NCBI RefSeq assembly: GCF_003031265.1
Contig: NZ_CP019966.1
Span: 3,286,001-3,350,000 of the forward strand
Reading direction: 5' to 3'
From: Rhodopseudomonas palustris
GTDB taxonomy: Bacteria; Pseudomonadota; Alphaproteobacteria; Rhizobiales; Xanthobacteraceae
DNA: 64,000 bases
Shown here: positions 29,712 through 37,791 of the stretch, piece after piece
How the letters are laid out: every line of letters begins with the position of its first letter
Numbering within the stretch: position 1 is the stretch's first letter
Program-made: the position numbers and the translations under genes
Notes under the pieces: generated by a model
What the model saw: the letters and a program-made list of their open reading frames with translations, nothing else
The model's database searches: none
What the model was told of the DNA's origin: nothing

Positions 29712-31616
29712 TCACACCGTGATCTGCATTCCGACTTCGACCGCGCGGCCGGTCGGAATCTTGAAATACAAGCTGGCGTCGTCGGACCATTTCGCCATGT
29801 TGACGAACAGCAGGCCTTGCCAACGCGGCATCTCGGACGGGGTTGCCTGACGGATCACCCGCCGCGACAGGAAGAACGAGGTGCTCATCATGTCGAAGGC
29901 AAAACCGAGCGGCCGGCACGCCACAAGCGCCTTAGGAACGTCCGGCGTCTCCATATAGCCGAACCGAATCGTGATTTTGGCGAAGCTGTCGTTGACCGGC
30001 TCATAGCTCAGCCGCGCGTCCTCGCTGACGCGCGGCACGTCTTCGGTCACGACCCGCAGGATCACGTTTTTCTCGTGCAGCACCTTGTTGTGCTTGAGGT
30101 TGTGCATCAACGAGGTCGGCGTCGAGTTGGGGTTACCGGTCAGGAACACGGCGGTGCCGCGAACCCGGCTGATCGACGACGAGGCCGAGATCGATGCGAT
30201 GAAATCGTTCAGATCGATTTCGTCTCGAACGGTCTTCCGCGCCACGATCTTGGAGCCACGGCGCCACGTCACCATCACGCCCATCAGGCCGACGCCGATC
30301 ATCAACGGGATCCAGCCGCCATCGACGATCTTGAGCAGATTGGCCATCAGGAAGATCAGGTCGATGATCAGGAACGGGACGATCACCGCGGTCGCGACCG
30401 CCGCCGGCCAATGCCAACACTTCCGCATCACGAAGAACGCCATGATGCTGGTCAGCACCATCGTGCCGGTGACGGCAATGCCGTAGGCCGACGCCAGCGC
30501 GCTCGAGGATTTGAACGCGAACACCAGATACAGCACCGCGATCAGCAGCAGCCAGTTGGCGCGCGGAATGTAGATCTGTCCCTTTTCGGTTTCGGAGGTG
30601 CGGCGGATCTCCATCCGCGGCAGCAGCCCGAGTTGGATCGCCTGCTGGGTCAGCGAATAGGCACCGGAAATCACCGCCTGGCTGGCGATGATCGTGGCGC
30701 CGGTCGCGATCCAGACCATCGGCAACAGCGCCCAATCCGGAAACAGCAGGAAGAACGGGTTCTCCAGCCGCTCCGGATACGACAGCAACATCGCGCCCTG
30801 CCCGAGGTAGCATAGCGCGAGCGACGGAAACACCAGCACCAGCCACGCCACCTGGATCGGCCGCCGGCCGAAATGCCCCATGTCGGCGTATAGCGCCTCG
30901 GCGCCGGTCACTGTCAGGAACACCGCACCGAGCGCCAGCAGGCCGGCATGGCCGTGATGCAGCAGAAACTCGATACCGTAGATCGGATTGACCGCACCGA
31001 GGATATGGAGATTGCCGATCAGATTGGCGGTGCCGGCAACCGCCATCAGGCCGAACCAGATCAGCATCAACGGCCCGAACCACGTCGCCACGGCCGCGGT
31101 GCCCCAGCTCTGCACCAGAAACAGCCCGACCAGGATCGCCATGCTGAGGGGCAGGATGTACGGATCGAAGCCCGGCGCAACCAGCTTCAGGCCTTCCACG
31201 GCGGACAGCACCGAGATCGCCGGCGTGATGATGGCGTCGCCGTAGAACAACGCGGCGCCCGCCATGCCGAGCAGCGAGATCGCCGCGAACCGACGCCGCA
31301 TCACGCTCTGCAGCAGCGCCATCAAGGTCAGTGTGCCGCCCTCGCCGTGGTTGTCGGCGCGCATGATTAGCAGCACGTATTTCAAGGTGACGATGATCAG
31401 TAGCGTCCACAGCATCAGCGACAGCACGCCGAAGACCATCTCTTGCGTCAGCGCTCCGCCCGCGGACGCTGCGGTGAGGCTTTCCTTCAGGGCATACAAC
31501 GGGCTGGTGCCGATATCGCCGTAGACGACCCCGATCGACCCCAGGGCAAGCGTCCAGAACGAATTCGGCTTGGGAGAGTCCTTCGCAATGGCGACGTCGG
31601 AAACGGCTTCAGTCAT
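29712..31616 (-). CDS. kup: Kup potassium uptake protein (upstream of kdp)
   Basis: 634 residues with about 12 helices and the Kup/Trk-unrelated KUP signatures [40 protein letters not shown] and [22 protein letters not shown], plus a soluble C-terminal domain. It imports potassium with protons at moderate affinity. It is on the same strand as the kdp operon with about 225 bases between, so it has its own control. A CCTATA motif like that of kdp lies 104 bases upstream of its start. Confidence 0.96.
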   Translation of the reverse strand: MTEAVSDVAIAKDSPKPNSFWTLALGSIGVVYGDIGTSPLYALKESLTAASAGGALTQEMVFGVLSLMLWTLLIIVTLKYVLLIMRADNHGEGGTLTLMALLQSVMRRRFAAISLLGMAGAALFYGDAIITPAISVLSAVEGLKLVAPGFDPYILPLSMAILVGLFLVQSWGTAAVATWFGPLMLIWFGLMAVAGTANLIGNLHILGAVNPIYGIEFLLHHGHAGLLALGAVFLTVTGAEALYADMGHFGRRPIQVAWLVLVFPSLALCYLGQGAMLLSYPERLENPFFLLFPDWALLPMVWIATGATIIASQAVISGAYSLTQQAIQLGLLPRMEIRRTSETEKGQIYIPRANWLLLIAVLYLVFAFKSSSALASAYGIAVTGTMVLTSIMAFFVMRKCWHWPAAVATAVIVPFLIIDLIFLMANLLKIVDGGWIPLMIGVGLMGVMVTWRRGSKIVARKTVRDEIDLNDFIASISASSSISRVRGTAVFLTGNPNSTPTSLMHNLKHNKVLHEKNVILRVVTEDVPRVSEDARLSYEPVNDSFAKITIRFGYMETPDVPKALVACRPLGFAFDMMSTSFFLSRRVIRQATPSEMPRWQGLLFVNMAKWSDDASLYFKIPTGRAVEVGMQITV

Positions 31617-32127
31617 GGCGCCCTGTGACGTTCAGCGGGCCACCTGCCCGCAGTTTCCGGCACCCTGAAATTACGGCGGACACGGCGTCAAGACATCGCG
31701 GCACGCAATCGTAGCTACGCCTATACGGCTCCTATATCGGGCCCGACGGTTCTTTATGAGATCTTTATACCGGGCTCCCGCAAGGCCCAACAGGCACGCC
31801 GACCGCCGCTTTTCGCACAGCTTCACCCGCGCGAAACGCTGGGATCGGCTTGACCCGAATCTCAGCTCCCAACGCCGGCATCGGTCACCTCCAGGACTCG
31901 CCCGCCGCATGGCCAGATGCGATGACTGCCCGTGCTCACCGCCGGCGACACGTACCATTCGTTTCCTGACTAGCCCCGGCTCCTAGAGGGATTTCCTGAC
32001 GCGACGATCACGAGTCCGTGTTCAGACGGACCACCCCGCATGTCATCCCCGATTTACTACGCGTCGCGCCGGCCTAGTGTCACAGCGCGGTCGCGTGAAC
32101 TACGCGACGCAACAAGAGGGTCATCTA
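31617..32127. other. 511-bp intergenic region between kup and pucBA
   Basis: This holds the kup promoter on the minus strand and the pucBA promoter on the plus strand. No gene is supported. The short inverted blocks GCGTCGCG (near 32060) and CGCGACGC (near 32101) flank the last 60 bases before pucB and could be regulatory. I saw no clean PpsR box. Confidence 0.45.
31720..31737. promoter_or_regulatory. CCTATAC-N4-CCTATAT motif upstream of kup
   Basis: Plus-strand CCTATAC, GGCT, CCTATAT. It resembles the kdp site (CCTATAT, GGCTTT, CCTATAT) in both half-sites and in the GGCT spacer, and begins 104 bases upstream of the kup ATG, though in opposite orientation to the gene. Confidence 0.45.
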
Positions 32128-32283
32128 ATGGTCGACGATTCGAAAAAGGTCTGGCCCACGGGTCTGACGATTGCGGAATCCGAGGAGATCCACAAGCACG
32201 TGATCGATGGCGCGCGCATCTTCGTGGCGATCGCGATCGTGGCGCACTTCCTGGCGTATGTGTATTCGCCTTGGCTGCACTAA
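32128..32283 (+). CDS. pucB: LH2 light-harvesting beta subunit (first pucBA pair)
   Basis: 51 residues, [20 protein letters not shown] then a membrane helix with the B850 histidine in [15 protein letters not shown]. The acidic N-terminus holds another His (EIHKHVID) typical of LH2 beta chains, which bind bacteriochlorophyll in the peripheral antenna ring. The gene is intact here. AAGAGGG lies upstream of the ATG. From memory, the matching pair in strain CGA009 (pucBAc) is reported as defective, so integrity here is worth noting. Confidence 0.95.
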   Translation: MVDDSKKVWPTGLTIAESEEIHKHVIDGARIFVAIAIVAHFLAYVYSPWLH

Positions 32284-32295
32284 GGAGCCACTGAG

Positions 32296-32493
32296 ATGAA
32301 TCAAGGTCGTATCTGGACCGTTGTCAGTCCGACAGTCGGTCTTCCGTTGCTGCTCGGCAGCGTGGCCGTCATGGCTTTTGCCGTGCATTTCGCGGTCCTC
32401 GAAAACACCTCCTGGGTGGCCGCTTTCATGAACGGTAAGTCCGTCGCCGCGGCGCCCGCACCAGCGGCGCCGGCCGCGCCGGCTAAGAAGTAA
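32296..32493 (+). CDS. pucA: LH2 light-harvesting alpha subunit (first pucBA pair)
   Basis: 65 residues starting [20 protein letters not shown]. The helix has the B850 histidine in [12 protein letters not shown]. After it comes VAAFMNG, where high-light LH2 has Tyr-Trp in the corresponding place. Phe-Met removes hydrogen bonds to the B850 acetyl groups and predicts blue-shifted, low-light-type absorption; this is inference from the known LH3/LH4 rule. The C-terminal tail is Ala/Pro-rich. It begins 12 bases after pucB in one operon. Confidence 0.95.
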   Translation: MNQGRIWTVVSPTVGLPLLLGSVAVMAFAVHFAVLENTSWVAAFMNGKSVAAAPAPAAPAAPAKK

Positions 32494-33020
32494 CTTCCCG
32501 TTCCTGAGTGACGGAGGGAGCCCGCAGCGACGGCTCTGTCCTCCTGGAGAGTCCGAGACCTCGGAGCTCCCTCCCGATCTCCCTTGTTGCCCTTGCAGGC
32601 GTTGACGGCCGATTGACGAGGCCATGACCTCGCACCTGACGAATGCGGTCGGGCGCCGATCGTCCACAAATCCACTCTTCCATCGATATCCCGTTCACGC
32701 GACCTTGCCGGCGGCCAACGCGGTCGCGCGATGCGGCACGCAGGCGCCAGTGACGACGTCGGATGATGTCGTCTGGCGGCCACATGCCCCTGCGGGCAGG
32801 GACGCCCCGCAAGAGAGCTCGAAGCGGCAGTAATGCAACAGGCTGGGAGGAAGGATGTCCGAGTTCGCAGGCGGCACCTCAAGAGTGCCGCCTGCGCCGT
32901 AAGCAACTCGGGAGGTGCGCGAGATGGCAGGCTCGCTAAATCTTCGAGTTACCGCGGACTGTCGACAGTGATGGCTGAAAACACTGTCGGCAGAGGGAAA
33001 ATGGACGGTCGGCTCCGCAC
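32494..33020. other. 527-bp region after the first pucBA pair
   Basis: The first 80 bases contain GAGGGAGC and GAGCTCCCTC blocks that can pair as a transcript-end hairpin after pucA. Further on there is a 12-bp perfect stem (32859-32911) inside a 15-codon open frame. No full gene is supported. The stretch may contain remnants. Confidence 0.45.
32859..32911 (+). terminator. Strong long hairpin (12-bp plus 7-bp stems)
   Basis: Arms CGCAGGCGGCAC (32866-32877) and GTGCCGCCTGCG (32885-32896) are perfect with a 7-base loop. Outer arms CCGAGTT and AACTCGG (32859-32865, 32905-32911) extend it. It has no T-run. It overlaps a 15-codon frame (32855-32902) that has GGGAGGAAGG before its ATG, so an attenuator-like or processed RNA role is possible. 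Confidence 0.5.
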
Positions 33021-33659
33021 TCAGGCTCTGGTGAGGAACAGCGTGTTGCTGTCCACCAGAAGAGGCGTGCCGGAGAACGAACTGTAGGCGCCCTTCTGTT
33101 CGACCAACAAAGGTGTTCCCGAGAACGACTTATAGGTTTCGCCGTCGAGCAGCAGAGGCGTCCCTGACATCGAGCGGTAGCCTCCGGTCTGCTTGATCAC
33201 CAGCGGCTCGCCCGAATTCGAGCGGTAAGCGTCCTGCTGCTCGATGATCAACGGCGTGCCGGAATGTCCTTTGAACGGCTGCGATTTACTCAGCACCGGC
33301 AGATGCAGCAGCGACGAGAACGGAGCCGCATCGTCCCATGCACGCGGCTTGGCAACCGGTTTGTTGACGATCGGATTGTACTTCTTCATGATTTCGGTGG
33401 CCTTGCCGCCCGCACCGAAATGCGCAGGCACGATCGCAACAGCACCGCCTCGGCTGATCGTTTCGGCCAGGCCCGCAGCGGTCGCGCGCAGGACGCCGAG
33501 CTTGCTGATCGCATTGGTGAGATCGGTAATACTGCCGCGGTTCGGCACGGTCCCGTTCGGAAGAACCTGAGCCTTCTCGAAACCGTTCGTCTTCAATTCA
33601 GATTCCAGACCCGCAACCTGGCGGACGGTCTCGTAGCAGAGAATGACTTGAAACGTCAT
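33021..33659 (-). CDS. Unknown protein with five C-terminal 16-residue SGTPLL repeats, between two LH2 gene pairs
   Basis: 212 residues. The N-terminal half (1-100) looks like a compact alpha/beta domain: MTFQVILCYETVRQVAGLE, and ETISRGGAVAIVPAHFGAGG near 66-85. The C-terminal half has five units starting at Ser133, 149, 165, 180 and 196 with the pattern S-G-(T/E)-P-L-(L/I)-(V/I/L)-(E/D)-x4-Y-(R/K/S)-S. There is no signal peptide or membrane helix. It lies 151 bases downstream of pucBA on the same strand, so it may be co-expressed with that antenna. I know no function; an assembly, linker or pigment-related role is speculation. Confidence 0.85.
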   Translation of the reverse strand: MTFQVILCYETVRQVAGLESELKTNGFEKAQVLPNGTVPNRGSITDLTNAISKLGVLRATAAGLAETISRGGAVAIVPAHFGAGGKATEIMKKYNPIVNKPVAKPRAWDDAAPFSSLLHLPVLSKSQPFKGHSGTPLIIEQQDAYRSNSGEPLVIKQTGGYRSMSGTPLLLDGETYKSFSGTPLLVEQKGAYSSFSGTPLLVDSNTLFLTRA

Positions 33660-33756
33660 GGCATCTCTCCTTCACGTCCCGGGCAGATCAACCGACACCA
33701 GCGCGCGGTCGGAAAGCGCGCAGGAACCAGGGAAGAGCCAGGAAGCCTGGCTGACC

Positions 33757-33790
33757 GCGGTAGCGGGGATCCTCGGATCCCAGCCACCGC
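33757..33790 (-). terminator. Hairpin after the second pucBA pair
   Basis: GGGATCC and GGATCCC (33766-33772, 33775-33781) form a stem extended by GCGGT/ACCGC. It lies about 20 bases after the pucA stop on the minus strand, where puc and puf transcripts usually carry stabilising hairpins. Confidence 0.6.
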
Positions 33791-33810
33791 AGCAACAGTC
33801 AGAGACTGTC

Positions 33811-33990
33811 TTAGACGGCCTTGATCGAGCTCTCGATCGCGGCAGCCTTACCGTTCATGAACTTCGCGACCCAGGTGGTGTGCGTCAGCACAGCGAAGTG
33901 GACCAGGAAGACCATGATGGCAACGCTGCCGAGCAGCAGCGGGAGACCGACGGTCGGCTTCACAACAGTCCAGATACGACCTTGATTCAT
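33811..33990 (-). CDS. pucA: LH2 light-harvesting alpha subunit (second pair, LH4 type)
   Basis: 59 residues, [20 protein letters not shown] with the B850 histidine in [11 protein letters not shown], then [19 protein letters not shown]. The Phe-Met pair after the helix is that of blue-shifted low-light antenna. It lies 12 bases downstream of pucB. Its position next to tandem bacteriophytochromes matches the low-light LH4 pair (pucBAd) as I recall it for R. palustris. Confidence 0.95.
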
Positions 33991-34002
33991 CTTCGATACT
34001 CC

Positions 34003-34158
34003 TTAGTGCAGCCAGGGCGAGTAAACATACGCCAGGAAATGCGCCACGATCGCGATGGCCACGAAAATGCGCGAACCATCGATCACGTGCTTGTGGAGCT
34101 CTTCCGATTCCGCGATGGTCAGCCCAGTCGGCCAGACCTTGTTCGGATCGTCTACCAT
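34003..34158 (-). CDS. pucB: LH2 light-harvesting beta subunit (second pair, LH4 type)
   Basis: 51 residues, nearly identical to the first beta chain ([35 protein letters not shown]). A TAGGAGGTTATCC ribosome site precedes the ATG at 34158. It diverges from the response regulator gene, with 431 bases between carrying two palindromes. It is likely controlled by light through the phytochrome system on its right. Confidence 0.95.
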   Translation of the reverse strand: MVDDPNKVWPTGLTIAESEELHKHVIDGSRIFVAIAIVAHFLAYVYSPWLH

Positions 34159-34285
34159 GGATAACCTCCTAAGAGACTAACGATCAGTTTCGTGCTGAAC
34201 CCGCACGCAGGTAGTTGTTCACTGCTACGCCGAACGAGTGCTCGCGGTGTCAGCAATGGATCTGATGATCGCTTCACTGTCTGCA

Positions 34286-34299
34286 TCCGAAATTTCGGA
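34286..34299. promoter_or_regulatory. 14-bp palindrome upstream of pucBA (TCCGAAATTTCGGA)
   Basis: Exact two-fold symmetry in the antenna/regulator divergent region. A candidate operator for the neighbouring LuxR-type response regulator. Confidence 0.5.
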
Positions 34300-34449
34300 A
34301 GCGTCTCAGCTCGGCTCTCGTGCGCCCCGCCCCGATAATCATCAAGATTCTGTGATCAGGACGCGGGGGTGAACTTACGCCGACGTCTCGAAGCGTCAAT
34401 TTGGGCTGACAGAAGCGAACCGTCCGTACGATGCTGGATGTTGGACTCC

Positions 34450-34471
34450 AACGTCAGGATTTCCTGACGTT
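34450..34471. promoter_or_regulatory. 22-bp inverted repeat upstream of the response regulator
   Basis: The arms AACGTCAGGA (34450-34459) and TCCTGACGTT (34462-34471) are exact reverse complements with TT between. It is placed as an operator for autoregulation or control of the divergent pucBA. Confidence 0.55.
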
Positions 34472-34589
34472 CCGATTTGATTTGCGCCAACCGACCACGA
34501 CACCGCCGGGTGTAGTTTTCGCCGTGAAGATCAGGGGGCAACGAGAACCCTTTCGGCACCGCGATCTTGTGCGGTGGATGGTGTGGACG

Positions 34590-35285
34590 ATGGATCAGAA
34601 ACTCACGCGACGGGTGCATCAGGGACATCTCCGGATTTTCATCGCGGACGATCATCCGGTGGTCTTGAGCGGGATGAAGATGCTGCTCCAAGCCGATCCC
34701 GAGTTTGACGTCGTCGGCGAAGCAGCGGATGGTCCAACAGCGCTCCGTCGGGCGATCGAACTGCAGCCGGACGTGGCCGTGTTCGATCTGTCGATGCCGG
34801 GCATGTATGGCATGGAGGTCATCCAGAAGTACCTCGCAGCCCGTCCCAAGGCCCGCGTCGTCGTCGTCTCGGTGCAGGAAGACGGTGCCAATCTGCGCCG
34901 GCTGCTGAAGCTCGGCGTCGCCGGCTACATTCTCAAGCGATCGGCCACCGATGAACTGATCCGTGGAATTCACGCGGTGGCCAAGGGTGGCGTGTATCTC
35001 GATCCGGCGATCGCCGGTCAGGCGCTGGGCAGAGTCGTCCATGCCGCGCCGACAAATCTCGGCGAAACCAGCCAGATCTCGCATCTCAGCTCCCGCGAGT
35101 TGGATGTGCTCCGGCTGGCGTCGGTCGGGCACAGCAACAAGGTGATCTCCGCCAAGCTGCAGGTTGGGCCGAAGAGCGTCGAGACCTATAAGGCGCGCGC
35201 GATGGAGAAGCTGGGCTTCACCAACCGCGTCGAACTGATCCGCTTCGCGCTGGACATGGGCTGGCTGGAAAATTCCGGGTTGTAG
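34590..35285 (+). CDS. NarL/FixJ-type response regulator
   Basis: 231 residues: a receiver (LRIFIADDHPVVLSGMKMLL, phospho-Asp about 66 in AVFDLSMPGMYG, Lys in GYILKRSATDELI) and a LuxR-type helix-turn-helix (LSSRELDVLRLASVGHSNKVISAKLQVGPKSVETYKARAMEKLG). It should bind DNA when phosphorylated and is the most likely transcriptional output of the phytochromes to the antenna genes, by position. ATG at 34578 is an alternative. Divergent from pucBA, followed 223 bases later by bphP2. Confidence 0.93.
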   Translation: MDQKLTRRVHQGHLRIFIADDHPVVLSGMKMLLQADPEFDVVGEAADGPTALRRAIELQPDVAVFDLSMPGMYGMEVIQKYLAARPKARVVVVSVQEDGANLRRLLKLGVAGYILKRSATDELIRGIHAVAKGGVYLDPAIAGQALGRVVHAAPTNLGETSQISHLSSRELDVLRLASVGHSNKVISAKLQVGPKSVETYKARAMEKLGFTNRVELIRFALDMGWLENSGL

Positions 35286-35508
35286 ACAGCGAAGTCTCCC
35301 GTTCTGCAGATTTCGACGGGTCGACAGGGAGCGCCGAAGATTGGCATTTTGTTACCAATTTGGTCGACAGCGGCGGACCTTCCCTCATCCTCTTGATCTT
35401 GCGCAAAACGGTGCGCGCCATGGCGGGCCAGCATTCAGGCGGCATCGGTCGTTGAAGGGCGGCACAAGACGCTGCGTGCCCAGCAATCGACACTCAGGCG
35501 GGAATGCA

Positions 35509-37791
35509 ATGACCGAAGGATCCGTCGCCAGGCAGCCAGACCTATCGACCTGCGACGACGAGCCGATCCATATCCCCGGTGCTATCCAGCCGCATGGATT
35601 GCTGCTCGCCCTCGCCGCCGACATGACGGTCGTCGCCGGCAGCGACAACCTTCCCGAACTCACCGGACTGGCAATCGGCGACCTGATCGGCCGTTCAGCG
35701 GCCGATGTCTTCGATTCCGAAACCCACAACCGGTTGACGATTGCCTTGGCCGAGCCCGGAGCAGCCGTGGGAGCGCCGATCGCGGTCGGATTCTCGGTGC
35801 GAAAAGGCGGTGACTTCGTCGGCTCCTGGCACCGCCACGATCAGCTCGTCTTCCTTGAACTCGAGCCTCCGCAGCTGGACGTCGCAGAGCCGCAGGCGTT
35901 CTTTCGCCGTACCAACAGCGCGATCCGCCGCCTGCAGGCCGCCGAGACGCTGGAAACCGCTTGCGCGGCCGCCGCGCAAGAGGTGCGCGAGATCACCGGA
36001 TTCGATCGGGTGATGATCTATCGTTTCGCTCCCGACTTCAGCGGCGAAGTGATCGCAGAGAATCGACGCGCCGAGGTCGAGTCGTATCTCGGCCTGCACT
36101 TTCCGGCCTCCGACATCCCGGCGCAGGCGCGCCGGCTCTACACGATCAACCCGGTCCGGATCATTCCCGATATCAATTATCGGCCGGTGCCGGTCTCCCC
36201 AAGCCTCAATCCGATCACCGGGCGGCCGATCGATCTCAGCTTTGCCATCCTGCGCAGCGTGTCGCCCGTGCATCTCGAATACATGCGCAATATCGGGATG
36301 CACGGCACGATGTCGATCTCGATTCTGCGAGGCGAGCGGCTCTGGGGGCTGATCGCCTGCCATCACCGGAAGCCGAACTACGTCGATCTCGACGGCCGTC
36401 AGGCCTGCGAACTGGTCGCCCAGGTGCTGGCCTGGCAGATCGGGGTGATGGAAGAGCAAGCGATCACACGCCAGACGCTCAAGGGCCAGGCGATTCAGCG
36501 CAGCCTGATCAACGACATCGAACAACTGCACGATCATCGAGCCGGACTGGCGCGCAACAGCGAAGCGCTGCTCGAGCTGATGGGAGCATCCGGCCTTTGC
36601 CTGCATAGCCGCGAAGGCGTGATCACGATCGGGCAGACCCCACCCTCGCCGATCATCGATCAACTGGCGCAACTGGCCGGCCGCTCCGGCGGCAGCGAAC
36701 TATTCCAGACCGACAGGTTGTCGACCATCATTCCGGAAGCCAGCGCCTGCGCCGAGGTCGCGAGCGGCGTTCTCGCCGTCCCCCTGTCGCGCACACCGCC
36801 CCGCCGGGTGATGCTGTGGTTCAGGCCCGAAGTGGCGCAGACGGTGTATTGGGCGGGCAATCCCGACAAGTCGGTGACGGCTGAATCCGGGCGCCTGCGG
36901 CCGCGCACCTCGTTTGCAGCTTGGACCGAGCAGACCCACGGCCGAGCAATCGCATGGCAGCCGCACGAGGTTGCTGCCGCTGTTGAAATCCGCGACCTGA
37001 TCATCGACGTCATTCTGCGCAACACCGAAAAGCTGGAACGCATCAACACCCAGCTCGCCCGCAGCAACGAGGAGCTGGAATCGTTCGCCCACGTGGCCTC
37101 GCACGACATCAAGGAGCCACTTCGCCATATCGAGGCGTTCGCCGGCCTGCTCGCCGACAACATCCACGAAATGGGGGATGAGCGCCTCGGCGTCATGGTC
37201 AGCGGCATCGAGAAATCGTCGCGGCGGCTGCGCAACCTGATCAACGATCTGGCGGAATTTTCGCAGCTCGGCCGCCGATCGAAGCCCCTGTCCTGGGTGT
37301 CGCTCGAAACGGTCCTCAACGAAGTGTTGGCCGACCTGCAGCCGCGGGTCGCGGAAGCACGCGCCGAGATCCAGGCCGACCGGCTGCCGTTCGCGCGCTG
37401 CGACCATAACCAGATCCGTCAGGTGCTGCAGAATCTGGTCGCCAACTCGCTCAAATATCGCGATCCGGCGCGGCCCTGCCGAATTCACGTCTATGCAGAA
37501 CCGGACGACAATGGCGGGCGTCCCGAGATCGGAGCGGAGCCGGCCATCCGGATCTGCGTCACCGACAACGGCATCGGCTTCGACAAGAAATATATCGATC
37601 AGGTGTTCGAACCGTTCCAGCGGCTGCACGGCCCAGACGACTATGAGGGCAGCGGCATCGGCCTCGCGATCTGTCGTAAGATCGTTCAGCGTCATGGCGG
37701 ACGTGTCGGCGTCAACACCATTGCGGGGAAAGGTTCGACCTTCTGGTTCACGCTGCCGGTTGCGGGCGATCATGGGCAGGATGAACGATGA
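35509..37791 (+). CDS. bphP2: Bacteriophytochrome histidine kinase (RpBphP2-like)
   Basis: 760 residues: PAS with the biliverdin-binding Cys15 in TCDDEPIHIPGAIQPHG, GAF with the FPASDIPAQARRLYTINPVR motif, PHY with an intact tongue motif PRTSF, then HisKA (His532 in SHDIKEPLRHIEAF) and HATPase (ITDNGIGFD, GSGIGLAICRKIVQRHGG). It detects red and far-red light via biliverdin and signals by phosphotransfer. The frame is open upstream to 35341, but the ATG at 35509 fits the family start. Its stop overlaps the next phytochrome by four bases, so both are made together. Confidence 0.95.
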   Translation: MTEGSVARQPDLSTCDDEPIHIPGAIQPHGLLLALAADMTVVAGSDNLPELTGLAIGDLIGRSAADVFDSETHNRLTIALAEPGAAVGAPIAVGFSVRKGGDFVGSWHRHDQLVFLELEPPQLDVAEPQAFFRRTNSAIRRLQAAETLETACAAAAQEVREITGFDRVMIYRFAPDFSGEVIAENRRAEVESYLGLHFPASDIPAQARRLYTINPVRIIPDINYRPVPVSPSLNPITGRPIDLSFAILRSVSPVHLEYMRNIGMHGTMSISILRGERLWGLIACHHRKPNYVDLDGRQACELVAQVLAWQIGVMEEQAITRQTLKGQAIQRSLINDIEQLHDHRAGLARNSEALLELMGASGLCLHSREGVITIGQTPPSPIIDQLAQLAGRSGGSELFQTDRLSTIIPEASACAEVASGVLAVPLSRTPPRRVMLWFRPEVAQTVYWAGNPDKSVTAESGRLRPRTSFAAWTEQTHGRAIAWQPHEVAAAVEIRDLIIDVILRNTEKLERINTQLARSNEELESFAHVASHDIKEPLRHIEAFAGLLADNIHEMGDERLGVMVSGIEKSSRRLRNLINDLAEFSQLGRRSKPLSWVSLETVLNEVLADLQPRVAEARAEIQADRLPFARCDHNQIRQVLQNLVANSLKYRDPARPCRIHVYAEPDDNGGRPEIGAEPAIRICVTDNGIGFDKKYIDQVFEPFQRLHGPDDYEGSGIGLAICRKIVQRHGGRVGVNTIAGKGSTFWFTLPVAGDHGQDER

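Larger units (their letters stand above)
34159..34589. other. 431-bp divergent region between pucBA and the LuxR-type regulator
   Basis: No gene. It carries a 14-bp perfect palindrome (34286-34299) about 128 bases upstream of pucB and a 22-bp inverted repeat (34450-34471) about 119 bases upstream of the regulator. This should be the main control region of the light-regulated antenna. Confidence 0.6.

Noticed and set aside
32855..32902. 15-codon frame as a gene
   Set aside because: Good ribosome site but too short and overlaid on a strong hairpin; kept only as a finding.
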